Shown piece after piece: positions 1 to 8,894 of a DNA stretch of 64,000 bases. Below the pieces are notes generated by a model, which saw nothing but the letters and a program-made list of their open reading frames with translations, did no database searches and was not told where the DNA came from. Numbering within the stretch: the first letter of the stretch is position 1; the number at the start of each line of letters is the position of its first letter. Source of the stretch: Constrictibacter sp. MBR-5 (GTDB taxonomy: Bacteria > Pseudomonadota > Alphaproteobacteria > JAJUGE01); assembly GCF_040549485.1 (NCBI RefSeq), contig NZ_JBEPTK010000014.1, positions 62,001 to 126,000 of the forward strand. The letters are read 5' to 3'. The position numbers were made by a program, and so were the translations under genes.

Positions 1-967
1 CGATCGCGACGACCAGCAGCAGCAGGATGAAGATGCCGCGCTCCGGGTCGGTGGCGAAGGCGTGCACCGAGGTGAGCACGCCCGAGCGGACCAGGAAGGT
101 GCCGATCAGGCTGAGCGAGAAGGTCAGGATGGCGAGCAGGATGGTCCAGCTCTTCAGCGCGTTGCGCTTCTCCACCACCGTCGCCGAATGCAGCAGCGCA
201 GTGCCCGACAGCCAGGGCAACAGCGAGGCATTCTCGACCGGATCCCAGAACCAGAAGCCGCCCCAGCCGAGCTCGTAATAGGCCCACCAGCTGCCCAGCG
301 CGATGCCGAGCGTCAGGCCGCACCAGGCGAGCAGGGTCCAGGGCCGCACCCAGCGCGCCCAGGCGGCGTCGACGCGGCCCTCGATCAGCGCGGCAACGGC
401 GAAGGAGAAGACGATCGAGAAGCCGACATAGCCGAGATAGAGGAAGGGCGGGTGGAAGGCGAGGCCGGGATCCTGGAGCAGCGGGTTGAGGTCGCGGCCG
501 TCGGCCGGCGGCATCGGCAGCCGCGCGAACGGGTTCGAGGTGAAGAGCATGAAGGCGAGGAAGCCCGCCGAGATCATCGCCTGCACCGCCAGCGTGCGCG
601 CCTGCAGCGTCTCCGGCAGGTTGCGCCCGAAACTGGCGACGGCGGCGCCGAACAGGGTGAGGATCAGCACCCAGAGCAGCAGCGAGCCCTCGTGGTTCCC
701 CCAGACGCCGGAGATCTTGTAGATCAGCGGCTTCAGCGAATGGGAGTTGGCGACCACCAGTTCGACGGAAAAGTCCGACGTGACGAAGGCGTTGGTCAGC
801 GCCAGGAAGGCCGCCAGGACCAGGAGGAACTGCAGCTGCGCCGCCGGCCGCGCCACGGCCGTCAGCCCCGGAATGCCGCGGGACGCGCCGATCAGCGGCA
901 GCACGGACTGGAGCAGCGCCACCGCCAGAGCCATGACGACGGCGAAATGGCCGAGTTCGACGCTCAT
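1..967 (-). CDS. ccmF: Heme lyase subunit CcmF (partial, 3' end outside window)
   Basis: N-terminal 322 residues of the multi-pass inner-membrane protein that, with CcmH, attaches heme from holo-CcmE to apocytochrome c in the periplasm. Translating the minus strand from the ATG at 967 gives [16 protein letters not shown], then hydrophobic segments and the tryptophan-rich WWD signature ([12 protein letters not shown], encoded around 230-265) that binds heme in the CcmF/CcmC family. The frame stays open to base 1, so the C-terminal half lies outside. The start is 30 bases after the ccmE stop, so ccmE-ccmF form an operon. The family assignment is firm; only completeness is unknown. The remaining ccm genes are 14 kb away on the other strand. 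Confidence 0.95.
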   Translation of the reverse strand, partial: MSVELGHFAVVMALAVALLQSVLPLIGASRGIPGLTAVARPAAQLQFLLVLAAFLALTNAFVTSDFSVELVVANSHSLKPLIYKISGVWGNHEGSLLLWVLILTLFGAAVASFGRNLPETLQARTLAVQAMISAGFLAFMLFTSNPFARLPMPPADGRDLNPLLQDPGLAFHPPFLYLGYVGFSIVFSFAVAALIEGRVDAAWARWVRPWTLLAWCGLTLGIALGSWWAYYELGWGGFWFWDPVENASLLPWLSGTALLHSATVVEKRNALKSWTILLAILTFSLSLIGTFLVRSGVLTSVHAFATDPERGIFILLLLVVAI

Positions 968-997
968 CGCGGGCCGCTCCCTCTCAACGGTCTCGGG

Positions 998-1441
998 CTA
1001 GTGCGCGGTGGTGCGCAGGTGGTCGGCCTGCTTCAGGGCGGCGGCGACCTCGGGCGGCATGTAGTTCTCGTCGTGCTTTGCGAGCACCTCGGCCGCCGCG
1101 AAAGAGCCGTCCGCCTCCAGCCGGCCGTTGACGATGACCCCCTGCCCTTCGCGAAAAAGGTCGGGAAGGATGCCGGTATAATGGACCGGCACCGTCTTCA
1201 CCGTATCGGTGATCCGGAAACTGACCCGGGCCGTGCGGGAATCGCGCACGACGCTGCCTTCCTCGACGAGGCCGCCGAGGCGGACGCGCTGCCCCGGCTC
1301 GACGCCCTTGGCCGCGAGTTCGGTCGGGCTGAAGAAGAAGACGAGATTGTCCTCGAACGCCGTCAGCATGAGCGCCGTCGCCGTGCCCAGCGAGAGCAGG
1401 GCCAGTCCGACGAGATAGAGGCGGCGGCGCTTGCGGGTCAT
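998..1441 (-). CDS. ccmE: Periplasmic heme chaperone CcmE
   Basis: 147 residues, the usual CcmE length. It carries heme from the CcmABCD complex to CcmF. Residues 8-28 form the single N-terminal membrane anchor after a basic start (MTRKRRRLYL). An OB-fold-like beta domain follows. His123 in AKHDENYMP is the residue that binds heme covalently in this family, and Tyr127 of the HxxxY motif is present. It is first in a minus-strand pair with ccmF. Downstream genes such as ccmH are not visible on this side; ccmH lies instead in the other ccm cluster at 18.6 kb. Confidence 0.96.
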   Translation of the reverse strand: MTRKRRRLYLVGLALLSLGTATALMLTAFEDNLVFFFSPTELAAKGVEPGQRVRLGGLVEEGSVVRDSRTARVSFRITDTVKTVPVHYTGILPDLFREGQGVIVNGRLEADGSFAAAEVLAKHDENYMPPEVAAALKQADHLRTTAH

Positions 1442-1653
1442 GGCTCGATGCTAACGCGGCGGGCTGCTTCGGTCGCGCCCCATATGTGGCCCACCCGGCC
1501 GCCCGACGCCACCCCGCAGGCCGGCCGGGCGGCACTCGGTCGCGGGTGAGGCGACGGCGGATCCGCCCGGCATCGTTATTGCTCGGGTCCGGGGAGAGGC
1601 GGCATCATGGCGGCGGCTGCGCTCGAACGGCAGCCGCACCCGGGGAGGCGCGC

Positions 1654-2472
1654 ATGACGGGCGGTCGGATCGCGGGCTGGGCGTCGGCAGTGCTGGCGTG
1701 TCTCTGCATCCTCCTCGGCGCCGTCTCGGCGGCGGCCTCCTGCCTGCCGATCGCGCGGGCACCGGATTTCCGGGCGCGGCTGATCCCGGCCGCCGCCACC
1801 GATCTGATGCCGGGGCAGGTGGAGCTGACCTTTCTGGGGCATGCGAGCTTCCTGTTCCGCAGCCCGGAGGGCGCCACCGCCGTCACCGACTATAACGGCG
1901 TCCACCGGCCGCCGCTGGTGCCGGACATCGTGACGATGAACAACGCGCACCACACGCACTTCACCGACACGATCGATCCGGGGGTGAAGCACGTGCTGCG
2001 CGGCTGGGCCGATGCCGCGGGACAGGGGCCGGGACCGGCGCGGCACGACGTCACCTATCGCGACATCCGGGTCTGGAACATCCCGACCAACGTGCGCGAC
2101 TGGGGCGACAATGCCCGAATCGGCGGCAATTCGATCTTCGTCTTCGAGGTCGCCGGCCTGTGCATCGCGCATCTGGGCCACCTGCACCACCGGCTGACCG
2201 ACGAACACTTGGCCTATATGGGCGTCATCGACGTGCTGCTGGTGCCGGTCGACGGCGGCTACACGCTGGCGCAGCCGCTGATGATGGAGGTGATCCGGCA
2301 GATCCGGCCGTCGGTGGTGATCCCGATGCATTATTTCGGCATGGGCACGCTGGAGCGGTTCCTGACGATGCTGAGCGAGGATTTCGAGGTCGAGACGCGG
2401 CAGACCCCGGAGATCGTGCTGTCGCGGGCCACGCTGCCGCATCGCCGGGCGATCGTGCTGCCGGGTGACTGA
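1654..2472 (+). CDS. Secreted metallo-beta-lactamase-fold hydrolase (UlaG-like)
   Basis: 272 residues from ATG 1654. This start is preferred over upstream in-frame codons because GGGGAGG lies 5 bases before it and it gives a clean signal peptide (residues about 5-29, ending SAAAS). The mature part has the MBL layout: LGHASF at 61-66, a modified metal motif HHTHFTD at 99-105, then HLGHLHH and IPMHYFG near the end, which supply further His ligands. The family includes UlaG-type lactonases and phosphodiesterases, but the substrate cannot be told. The canonical HxHxDH is not exact here, so metal binding may differ. It is a lone gene, divergent from ccmEF. Confidence 0.75.
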   Translation: MTGGRIAGWASAVLACLCILLGAVSAAASCLPIARAPDFRARLIPAAATDLMPGQVELTFLGHASFLFRSPEGATAVTDYNGVHRPPLVPDIVTMNNAHHTHFTDTIDPGVKHVLRGWADAAGQGPGPARHDVTYRDIRVWNIPTNVRDWGDNARIGGNSIFVFEVAGLCIAHLGHLHHRLTDEHLAYMGVIDVLLVPVDGGYTLAQPLMMEVIRQIRPSVVIPMHYFGMGTLERFLTMLSEDFEVETRQTPEIVLSRATLPHRRAIVLPGD

Positions 2473-2589
2473 ACGCGGCCCGGCGTCGATGGGTCTGCCG
2501 CGAATTGGCCTGTCCACCCGGCGGCGTTGTGGCCCTTTCGCGGGCGCGCGCGGCGCCTAGGATGCCGGCCGCGACGCGCAGCGGAGGGA

Positions 2590-3324
2590 ATGGACGTGAC
2601 GAGCAGCCAGCGGACGAACGAACTCGGCCAGCCGATCGGCGATGCCCTGCCCGGCTGGACTGCGCGCCCGCGGCCGCCGCGCACGCCGATGGAAGGGCGG
2701 TTCTGCCGCATCGAGCCGCTGGATCCCGGCCGCCATGCCGCAGACCTGTACGCGGCCTATGCCGAGGACGTGGCCGGCCGGATGTGGACCTACATGACGC
2801 ACGGGCCGTTCGCCTCGGCGGCGGAACTGGAGGCCTGGATGCGGGCGACCTGCCTGGGCGACGACCCGCTGGTGCACGCCATCATCGACCGCAGGACGGG
2901 GCGCGCGGCGGGTGCCGCCAGCTTCATGCGGATCGAGCCGGGCGTCGGCGTGATGGAGGTCGGCAGCATCACCTATCCGCCGCGCCTGCAGCGGACGGCC
3001 GCGGCGACCGAGACGATGTACCTGATGATGCGGCGGGCCTTCGAGGAGTTGGGCTATCGCCGCTACGAGTGGAAGTGCGACACCTGCAACGCGCCGTCGC
3101 GCGCGGCCGCGGCGCGGCTGGGCTTCACCTTCGAGGGCATCTTCCGGCAGGCCACCGTCTACAAGGGCCGCAACCGCGACACGGCCTGGTTCTCGATCCT
3201 CGACGGCGAGTGGCCGGCACTGAAGGCGGCGTTCGAAGGCTGGCTCGACCCGGCGAACTTCGACGGCGACGGGCAGCAGCGCCGGTCGCTCGGCACCTTC
3301 ATCGACGCCGCCCGGGCAGCCTGA
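2590..3324 (+). CDS. GNAT family N-acetyltransferase (RimJ/RimL-like)
   Basis: About 244 residues. The first 50 residues form a Pro/Arg-rich N-terminus, then a GNAT fold: RFCRIEPLDP opens the domain, a central strand reads VGVMEVGSITYPP, and CNAPSRAAAARLGFTFEGIFRQA is the typical C-terminal acetyl-CoA-binding region with the 'N..S.....LGF..EG' pattern of RimJ/RimL enzymes. Acceptor unknown (protein N-terminus, amino acid or small molecule). Start: GGAGGG at 2583-2588 is only one base from ATG 2590 but seven from the in-frame GTG at 2596, so translation may really begin at the GTG. Stand-alone gene. Confidence 0.8.
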   Translation: MDVTSSQRTNELGQPIGDALPGWTARPRPPRTPMEGRFCRIEPLDPGRHAADLYAAYAEDVAGRMWTYMTHGPFASAAELEAWMRATCLGDDPLVHAIIDRRTGRAAGAASFMRIEPGVGVMEVGSITYPPRLQRTAAATETMYLMMRRAFEELGYRRYEWKCDTCNAPSRAAAARLGFTFEGIFRQATVYKGRNRDTAWFSILDGEWPALKAAFEGWLDPANFDGDGQQRRSLGTFIDAARAA

Positions 3325-3369
3325 GCAAACGCGAAGTGCGCCGGCCGCGGGTTGTGCTATTGATTCGGG

Positions 3370-3837
3370 GTGGAGACGGGGGACGACACGCACGCGATCG
3401 CATCGGTGCTGCGCTACGACAGCCTGCGCCGTGGGCTCGCCTATTGGCATTCGAAACGCCGGGGACGGCCGATGCCGGCGCGGCGCGACCTCGACCCGAT
3501 CGAGATCCCGCACCTGCTGCCCTGGGTCCTGCTGATCGACGTGCTGCGCGACCCGCTCGACTTCCGCTACCGGCTGATCGGCACGGAGGTGGTCGCCGTT
3601 TCGCGGCGCGACTTCACGGGCTTCCGCTTCTCGGAGCTGGCGGGCAAGGGGCCGGAGAGCGTCCTGTGGGACAACTGCCTGACCGTGGTGCGGACGCGTG
3701 CGCCGTTCTCCCGGCGCCCGCCCTATATCGGACCGCGCGACGACGTGCATAGCGGCCAGAACCTGCTGATGCCACTCTCCAGCGACGGAGAGACCGTCGA
3801 CATGATCTTCCAGCTGATCGCCTACCAGCATCGGTGA
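3370..3837 (+). CDS. PAS domain protein (PAS_5 type)
   Basis: 155 residues from a GTG start at 3370. The protein is essentially one PAS-like domain: LAYWHSKRRGRPMPARRDLDP, then LPWVLLIDVLRDPLDFRYRLIGTEVV, a 'DFTGFRFSEL' segment and a terminal beta strand VDMIFQLIAY. This matches the PAS_5 family found in many copies in Rhodospirillales, usually of unknown ligand. No output domain, membrane segment or cofactor Cys/His is apparent. No good Shine-Dalgarno precedes the GTG, so the exact start is uncertain. It is followed by the amidohydrolase gene in the same direction, 85 bases on. Confidence 0.7.
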   Translation: METGDDTHAIASVLRYDSLRRGLAYWHSKRRGRPMPARRDLDPIEIPHLLPWVLLIDVLRDPLDFRYRLIGTEVVAVSRRDFTGFRFSELAGKGPESVLWDNCLTVVRTRAPFSRRPPYIGPRDDVHSGQNLLMPLSSDGETVDMIFQLIAYQHR

Positions 3838-3922
3838 CCGCGGGCCGCGGCGGCGCGTGCGGCCCGAAACCTGCAGGGATGCGGCCGGGAGAAGGACCGA
3901 CGCCACAGCCGGGGAGACCGCC

Positions 3923-5359
3923 ATGGGCCACACCGTCTGCATCCGGAACGCCGCATGGGTGGCGGCATGGGACGCGCCCGCCGGCCGCCATGTCTATCGC
4001 CGCGACATCGACGTGGTCTTCGAGGACGGGCTGATCACCCATGTGGGGCCCGACTACAGCGGCTTCGTCGACGAGGCGGTCGACGGGCGCGACCTGTTCG
4101 TCATACCCGGACTGGTCGACATCCACGCGCACCCGACGCACGAGCCATCCTACAAGGGCATCCGCGAGGAGCATGGCGTCCCCGAGATGTACATGTCCGG
4201 CCTGTTCGAGCGCGGACAGGCCTACAAGCTGGACACCGAGGGCCGCAGCGCGGCGACCGAGGTCGCCTATGCCGAACTGCTGGCGTCGGGGGTCACGACC
4301 CTGGCCGACCTGTCGGCGCCGTTCGACGGCTGGCTCGACCTGCTCGGGCGGAGCGGGATGCGCGTCTGCGTGGCGCCCGGCTATGCGTCCGCCAGGTGGA
4401 AGATGGAGAACCGCCAGGAACTGAAATACGCCTGGGACGAGGCGGGCGGACGGCGCGGCTTCGAGGCGGCGCTGCGGGTGATCGACGCCGCCGAGCAGCA
4501 TCCGTCGGGCCGGCTCTCCGGCATGGTCTTCCCGGCGCAGCTCGACACCTGCACCGAGGACCTGCTGCGCGACAGCATCGCGGCGGCGGCAGACCGCAAC
4601 CTGCCGATCACCACCCATGCGGCGCAGAGCGTCAACGAGTTCCTGGAGATGGTGAAGCGGCACGGCACGACGCCGCTGCAATGGGCGGAGAAGATCGGCC
4701 TGCTGGGGCCGCGGACGATCCTGGGCCATGCGATCTTCGTCGACGACCATTCCTGGGTGCACTGGCACAGCAGGCGCGACGTGGCGATGCTGGCGGAGAG
4801 CGGCGCCTCTGTCGCGCACTGCCCGACGCCCTTCGCGCGCTACGGCCAGATGCTGGAGGATTTCGGCCGCTATGCCCGCGCCGGGATCAACATGGGCATC
4901 GGCACCGACACGTCGCCCCACAACATCCTGGAGGAGATGCGGACGGCGGCGGTCCTGGCGCGGATCGCGGCGGAGAACATCGACACGGTGTCCACCGCCG
5001 ACATCCTGTTCGCCGCCACCGTCGGCGGGGCGAAGGCGCTGGGGCGCGACGACATCGGGCGGCTGGCGCCGGGCTGCAGGGCGGACATCGTCCTGGTCGA
5101 CCTGACCGACCCCGGCATGATGCCGGCGCGCGACCCGCTGCGCAGCCTAGTCTACACGGCGGCCGAACGCGCGGTGCGCGACGTCTATGTCGACGGGATC
5201 AAGGTGGTCGCCGACCGCAGGGTGCTGACGCTCGACCGGCGCGACGCCGCCGGGCGGCTGGCGCAGGCCCAGGAACGGATGCTGCGCGACGTGCCGAACC
5301 ACGACTATGCCGGCCGCCGGGCCGACGCGATCACGCCCCTCAGCCTGCCGCTGGGCTGA
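3923..5359 (+). CDS. Amidohydrolase, TRZ/ATZ (chlorohydrolase/deaminase) family
   Basis: 478 residues; GGGGAG at 3911-3916 precedes ATG 3923. It has an amidohydrolase-superfamily TIM barrel with a composite beta domain: PGLVDIHAHPTH gives His68 and His70, TTHAAQS gives His232, LGHAIF gives His269, and GIGTDTSPHN gives Asp329, the full mononuclear metal set. The C-terminal ADIVLVDL and YVDGIKVV strands close the beta-sandwich. The family deaminates or dechlorinates N-heterocycles (guanine, 5-methylthioadenosine, s-triazines); the substrate is not predictable here. It starts 85 bases after the PAS gene and ends convergent with the CoA-transferase. Confidence 0.85.
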   Translation: MGHTVCIRNAAWVAAWDAPAGRHVYRRDIDVVFEDGLITHVGPDYSGFVDEAVDGRDLFVIPGLVDIHAHPTHEPSYKGIREEHGVPEMYMSGLFERGQAYKLDTEGRSAATEVAYAELLASGVTTLADLSAPFDGWLDLLGRSGMRVCVAPGYASARWKMENRQELKYAWDEAGGRRGFEAALRVIDAAEQHPSGRLSGMVFPAQLDTCTEDLLRDSIAAAADRNLPITTHAAQSVNEFLEMVKRHGTTPLQWAEKIGLLGPRTILGHAIFVDDHSWVHWHSRRDVAMLAESGASVAHCPTPFARYGQMLEDFGRYARAGINMGIGTDTSPHNILEEMRTAAVLARIAAENIDTVSTADILFAATVGGAKALGRDDIGRLAPGCRADIVLVDLTDPGMMPARDPLRSLVYTAAERAVRDVYVDGIKVVADRRVLTLDRRDAAGRLAQAQERMLRDVPNHDYAGRRADAITPLSLPLG

Positions 5360-5380
5360 GCCGCGATGCCCCCGTTCGAT

Positions 5381-5416
5381 CCGGTCCTAGATCACGCCCC
5401 GGTCCTAGATCACGCC
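5381..5416. repeat. Perfect 18-bp tandem duplication over the stop codon of the CaiB-type gene
   Basis: Bases 5381-5398 and 5399-5416 are identical. The unit contains CTAGATCAC, which on the minus strand is the last codons and TAG stop of the CoA-transferase, so the gene end and its stop are present twice back to back. The second copy (5381-5398) is now outside the gene. Confidence 0.95.
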
Positions 5417-6625
5417 CTTGGCGCGCAGCGCCGCGACCTCCGCCTCTGTCAGGCCGAGCAGGCCGCGATAGACGTCGTCGGTCGCCTCGCCGAGGGCCGG
5501 CCCGAGGCGCGCGACGCGGCCGGGCGTCGCCGACAGGCGCGGAACGACGCCGGGAATGGTCACCTCGCCGACTTCCGGATCGGAGATCCGCAGCAGGTTC
5601 TCGCGGGCAGCGAAATGGGGATCCTGGAAGATCTCGTCGATCGAGTGGATCGGGCCGATCGGCACCTCCGCGGCGAGGCACCGCTCCATGACCCGGTCGC
5701 GCGGCATCGAGCGCGCCCAGTCCCCGACCATGCCGTCGACCTCGTCGCGGCGGCGCAGCCGTTCCTGCACCCTGCCGAAGCGCGCCTCGGAGGCGAGGTC
5801 GCGGTCGCCCATCGCCGCGGCGAGCCGGGCGAACATCTTGTCGCTGGTACAGGCGATGGCGACCCAGCGGCCGTCGCCGCACTGGAAATGGCCGTGCGGA
5901 CAGGCGTTGGCCGTGCCCATGCCCTCGCGGCCGCGCACCGTGCCGTCCGCCGCATAGGCCGGGGCGAGTTCGTCGAGAACGCGGAACACCGGCTCGTAGA
6001 GGGCGACGTCGACCACCTGCCCCCTGCCGGTGGCGTCGCGCGCCCGGAGCGCCATCAGCACGCCGATGGCGCCGTACATGCCCGTCATATAGTCGCCGAG
6101 CGAGGTCGAGCCCGGCGTCACCGGCGGGCCGTCGGGCATGCCGGCCAGATGCGTCAGGCCGCCGAAGGCGTGGGCGATGCGGGCGAAGCCGGGCCGCTCG
6201 CGGTTCGGACCGGTCTGGCCGTAGCCCGACACGCGCAGCATGACGATCCCGGGATTGACCGCGGCGAGGGCGTCGTAGCCGAGGCCCCACTTCTCCATCG
6301 TGCCCGGCCGGAAATTCTCGCAGACCACGTCGGCGTCGGCGACCAGCCGCAGGAACAGCGCCTTGCCCTCCGGATGGCGCAGGTCGAGGGTCACGGACCG
6401 CTTGTTCCGCGCCTCGGTCAGCCAGGCGAGCGAGCTGTCGTCGCGCGCCGACGGCGTTCCGTAGCGGCGCCAGGGGTCGCCGGCGCCCGGCTGTTCGATC
6501 TTCACGATCTCCGCGCCGAACTCGCCGAGGATCGAGGCGGCGAAGGGTGCGGCGATGAAGGTCGCCACGTCGAGCACGCGCACGCCCGTCATCGGCAGGG
6601 CGGAGGGCTGGGCGGGGTCGCTCAT
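5405..6625 (-). CDS. CaiB/BaiF family (class III) CoA-transferase
   Basis: 406 residues, normal for the family, which moves CoA between carboxylic acids through an enzyme-bound aspartyl-CoA thioester. N-terminal VRVLDVATFIAAPFAASILGE is the typical first Rossmann segment; NKRSVTLDL and VCENFRPGTMEKWGLGYDAL are family blocks; Asp178 in SLGDYMTG aligns with the catalytic aspartate of formyl-CoA transferase. The acids used are unknown. It is divergent from an ABC importer, with a 309-base region between them, so uptake and CoA activation of one substrate are a reasonable guess. Its stop codon lies in an 18-bp tandem repeat. Confidence 0.9.
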   Translation of the reverse strand: MSDPAQPSALPMTGVRVLDVATFIAAPFAASILGEFGAEIVKIEQPGAGDPWRRYGTPSARDDSSLAWLTEARNKRSVTLDLRHPEGKALFLRLVADADVVCENFRPGTMEKWGLGYDALAAVNPGIVMLRVSGYGQTGPNRERPGFARIAHAFGGLTHLAGMPDGPPVTPGSTSLGDYMTGMYGAIGVLMALRARDATGRGQVVDVALYEPVFRVLDELAPAYAADGTVRGREGMGTANACPHGHFQCGDGRWVAIACTSDKMFARLAAAMGDRDLASEARFGRVQERLRRRDEVDGMVGDWARSMPRDRVMERCLAAEVPIGPIHSIDEIFQDPHFAARENLLRISDPEVGEVTIPGVVPRLSATPGRVARLGPALGEATDDVYRGLLGLTEAEVAALRAKGVI

Positions 6626-6934
6626 CGGAACTCCGGCGGTTCGCGCTGTTTCACACTTCTAACGCGCCTGCCGCGGCGCGCAAAGCCGGACAGCGGAGAC
6701 CCGCGGGCCAAAGGCGCGCACCATCGCGACAGGCGGCTTCGAGAGAAAATTATCGGCACGACAGACCTGAATGGACAAAGAAATTTCTTTTGCGGCGCAC
6801 CATCTTGCACTGCGAAAAGAATATCTTTTCTTTAGTGGCCCCCACGGCGACCGCAGGCGCCGAGGAAAGAGGAACGACAGTCGCACGATCGGATCGCGCC
6901 GGCGCCGGCAGATACCGCAGAGGACGGTGAGGCA
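6626..6934. promoter_or_regulatory. Divergent intergenic region between CoA-transferase and ABC importer
   Basis: 309 bases without a convincing gene. The segment 6740-6835 is unusually A/T-rich for this genome and holds two palindromes (listed separately). A TTGCAC at 6805-6810 could be a -35 element, but no convincing -10 sits at the right distance. I see no riboswitch signature. The region probably holds promoters for both directions. Confidence 0.5.
6777..6830. promoter_or_regulatory. Pair of AT-rich palindromes, candidate operators
   Basis: Site 1 (6777-6790) is a perfect 14-bp palindrome AAAGAAATTTCTTT. Site 2 (6814-6830) is GAAAAGA-ATA-TCTTTTC, with perfect 7-base arms around 3 bases. 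Both contain half-sites AAAGA...TCTTT, with centres about 38 bp apart, roughly 105-160 bases upstream of the ABC ATPase start. Two similar dyads in the only AT-rich stretch of a divergent promoter region suggest binding of a dimeric repressor or activator. Which protein binds is unknown; no regulator gene is adjacent. Confidence 0.5.
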
Positions 6935-7801
6935 ATGCTCGTAGAAGCCCGAACGACGGAGAACGGCGCGGCCGGCGCCGCACACGGAACGGAACCGTGG
7001 ACGGGTCAGGGCCGAGCGCCGGCTCTGCGCCTGGAAGGCGTTTCCAAGAGCTTCGACCTTCGCGGCGGCGAACGGCTGGAGGTCCTGCGCGGCATCGACC
7101 TGAACGTCGCGCACGGCGGCATCGCCGCCCTGCTCGGCCGGTCGGGCTGCGGCAAGTCCACCCTGCTGCACATCGTCGCCGGCCTGACCGAACAGGATTC
7201 CGGCGAAGTCTGGATCGAGGGCAAACCGGCGTCGACGTTCCGCGAGAGCGGCTCCGTCGGCTACATGTTCCAGGACGACCGCCTGCTGCCCTGGCGCACC
7301 GCGCTCAACAATGTCGCCCTCTCCCTGGAGCCCGGGAACATGGGGCGGCGCGCGCGCCTGGATCGGGCGCGCGAGATGCTGGAGATGGTCGGCCTCGCCG
7401 GGTTCGAGAACGCCTATCCGAACGAACTGTCGGGCGGCATGCGCAGCCGCGTCGCGCTGGCGCGCAGCCTGGCGCCGCGGCCCGGCATCCTGCTGATGGA
7501 CGAGCCCTTCTCGCGGCTCGACGCGCAGACGCGGTCGGCGATGCACGCCGAACTGGTGCGGCTGCGCGACCTGCTCGGCATGACGGTGCTGTTCGTGACG
7601 CACGACATCGAGGAGGCGGCGGTCCTGGCCGAACAGGTGACGGTGCTGGCACCGCGGCCGGGGCGCATCGTCGAACGGTTCGACCTGGACCGCTCGCCGC
7701 CGCCGCGCGACGGCACGTCGCCGGAAGCGGTGGAAACCGCGCGGGCGCTGAAGGCCGCACTGGGCGAACCGCCCGCCGAGAGCGACGGCGCCGGGCACTA
7801 G
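6935..7801 (+). CDS. ABC importer ATPase, NitT/TauT (SsuB/TauB) family
   Basis: 288 residues. It energises a NitT/TauT-type importer for sulfonate-, taurine-, nitrate- or precursor-like small molecules. It has Walker A GRSGCGKST (68-76), Q-loop MFQDDRLLPW (111-120), signature LSGGMRSRVALARSL (165-179), Walker B ILLMDEP (185-191), the D-loop and switch His223 (VTHDIEEA). MFQDDRLLPWRTALNNV is typical of the SsuB/TauB group. About 30 N-terminal residues precede the ABC core, longer than usual, so a downstream start is possible. First gene of the operon with the binding protein and permease. Confidence 0.9.
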   Translation: MLVEARTTENGAAGAAHGTEPWTGQGRAPALRLEGVSKSFDLRGGERLEVLRGIDLNVAHGGIAALLGRSGCGKSTLLHIVAGLTEQDSGEVWIEGKPASTFRESGSVGYMFQDDRLLPWRTALNNVALSLEPGNMGRRARLDRAREMLEMVGLAGFENAYPNELSGGMRSRVALARSLAPRPGILLMDEPFSRLDAQTRSAMHAELVRLRDLLGMTVLFVTHDIEEAAVLAEQVTVLAPRPGRIVERFDLDRSPPPRDGTSPEAVETARALKAALGEPPAESDGAGH

Positions 7802-7828
7802 GGACACGAACGGGAGACGGAGAGCATC

Positions 7829-8821
7829 ATGAAGTTCAGGACAATCGCCGCTGCGGTCCTCGCACTGTCGGCCGGGACGCTCGCGGCCGGCGCCACCACC
7901 GCCACCGCCGAACCGCTGCGCGTCGCCTACTGGAGCAGCGGCTTCAGCCTCGGCTTCGGGGCCGTGCTGGAACAGGAGAAGTTCCTGGAGAAGGAAGGGG
8001 TCGAGGCGACCTACCGCAAGTTCAGCGAGGTCGCCGCACCGGCCCAGGCCGTGCTGAATGGCGACGTCGACGTCGCCTTCGCGGCGCCCGCCGCCGCCGC
8101 CTTCAACCTGGGTCAGCAGGGCGCCCCGATCCGGGTGATCCTGGCGACGCAGATCCTGGAAGGCCGGATCGTCGTGCCGGCGGACAGCCCGATCAAGACG
8201 CCGAAGGACCTGGCCGGCAAGAAGGTCGGCATGTCCCGTCCGGGCAGTTCGACGCACGCGGTCGCCACGACCCTGCTGAAGACGCTCTACGACGTCTCGA
8301 CGAACGATTATGCGGTCGTGCCCGGTAACGAGGGGCAACTCGCCCAGTTGATCGCACGGGGCGACATCGACGCGGCCGCCCTGCGCAACGTGACGATCGC
8401 GCAGATCGCCAAGGGCAGCGTGCGATCGATCGCCGACATCGTGCCCGACTGGAAGAAGATGACCAAGGGCGACGCGCCGCCGATCCTCGCGGTGGCCCTG
8501 ACGCGCGCCGACGTGGTCGAGAAGCGGCCGGAAGACCTCGCCGCCCTGGTCAAGGCGATGCGCGCCGCGACGGCGTGGGGCAGCGCCAATCCCGAAGGGG
8601 TGGCCGAGCATCTGGTGAAGGCCGCCAACATGGACGCCGACGCCGCCCGCAACTACGCCGAGCTCTGGGACGTCATCTACACGTCCTCCCTGGCCCCGGA
8701 AGACGTCGCCGCCCTGAAGGCGGAGAACCGGATCTTCGTCGACTCCGGCGCCACGAAGGGCATGGCGCCCGACACGCTCTACGCCACGGGGCCGTTCGAG
8801 AAGGCCACCGCCGGCAAGTGA
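7829..8821 (+). CDS. ABC importer periplasmic binding protein, SsuA/THI5/NMT1-like
   Basis: 330 residues starting with a clear signal peptide (MKFRTIAAAVLALSAGTLA, cleavage near ATA-EPL at about 29). The mature protein has the NMT1/SsuA pattern: LRVAYWSSGFSLGFGAVLEQEKFLEKEGVE, then VLNGDVDVAFAAPAAAAFNLGQQGAP, then KTPKDLAGKKVGMSRPGSSTHAVATTLL. This class binds aliphatic sulfonates, taurine, pyrimidine thiamine precursors or similar ligands; the sequence does not say which. It lies 27 bases after the ATPase gene and upstream of the permease, which is unusual only in that the ATPase comes first. Confidence 0.88.
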   Translation: MKFRTIAAAVLALSAGTLAAGATTATAEPLRVAYWSSGFSLGFGAVLEQEKFLEKEGVEATYRKFSEVAAPAQAVLNGDVDVAFAAPAAAAFNLGQQGAPIRVILATQILEGRIVVPADSPIKTPKDLAGKKVGMSRPGSSTHAVATTLLKTLYDVSTNDYAVVPGNEGQLAQLIARGDIDAAALRNVTIAQIAKGSVRSIADIVPDWKKMTKGDAPPILAVALTRADVVEKRPEDLAALVKAMRAATAWGSANPEGVAEHLVKAANMDADAARNYAELWDVIYTSSLAPEDVAALKAENRIFVDSGATKGMAPDTLYATGPFEKATAGK

Positions 8822-8894
8822 CCATCCGCCGCCGACCCTCGCCCGCACGTCAGAGGCGGGAGCCGGCGGCAAGCCTTCAGACGCAGGAGACCTT

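Noticed and set aside
6805-6840. Clear sigma-70 promoter before the ABC importer
   Set aside because: TTGCAC is a fair -35, but no acceptable -10 lies 16-19 bases downstream, so I list only the palindromes.
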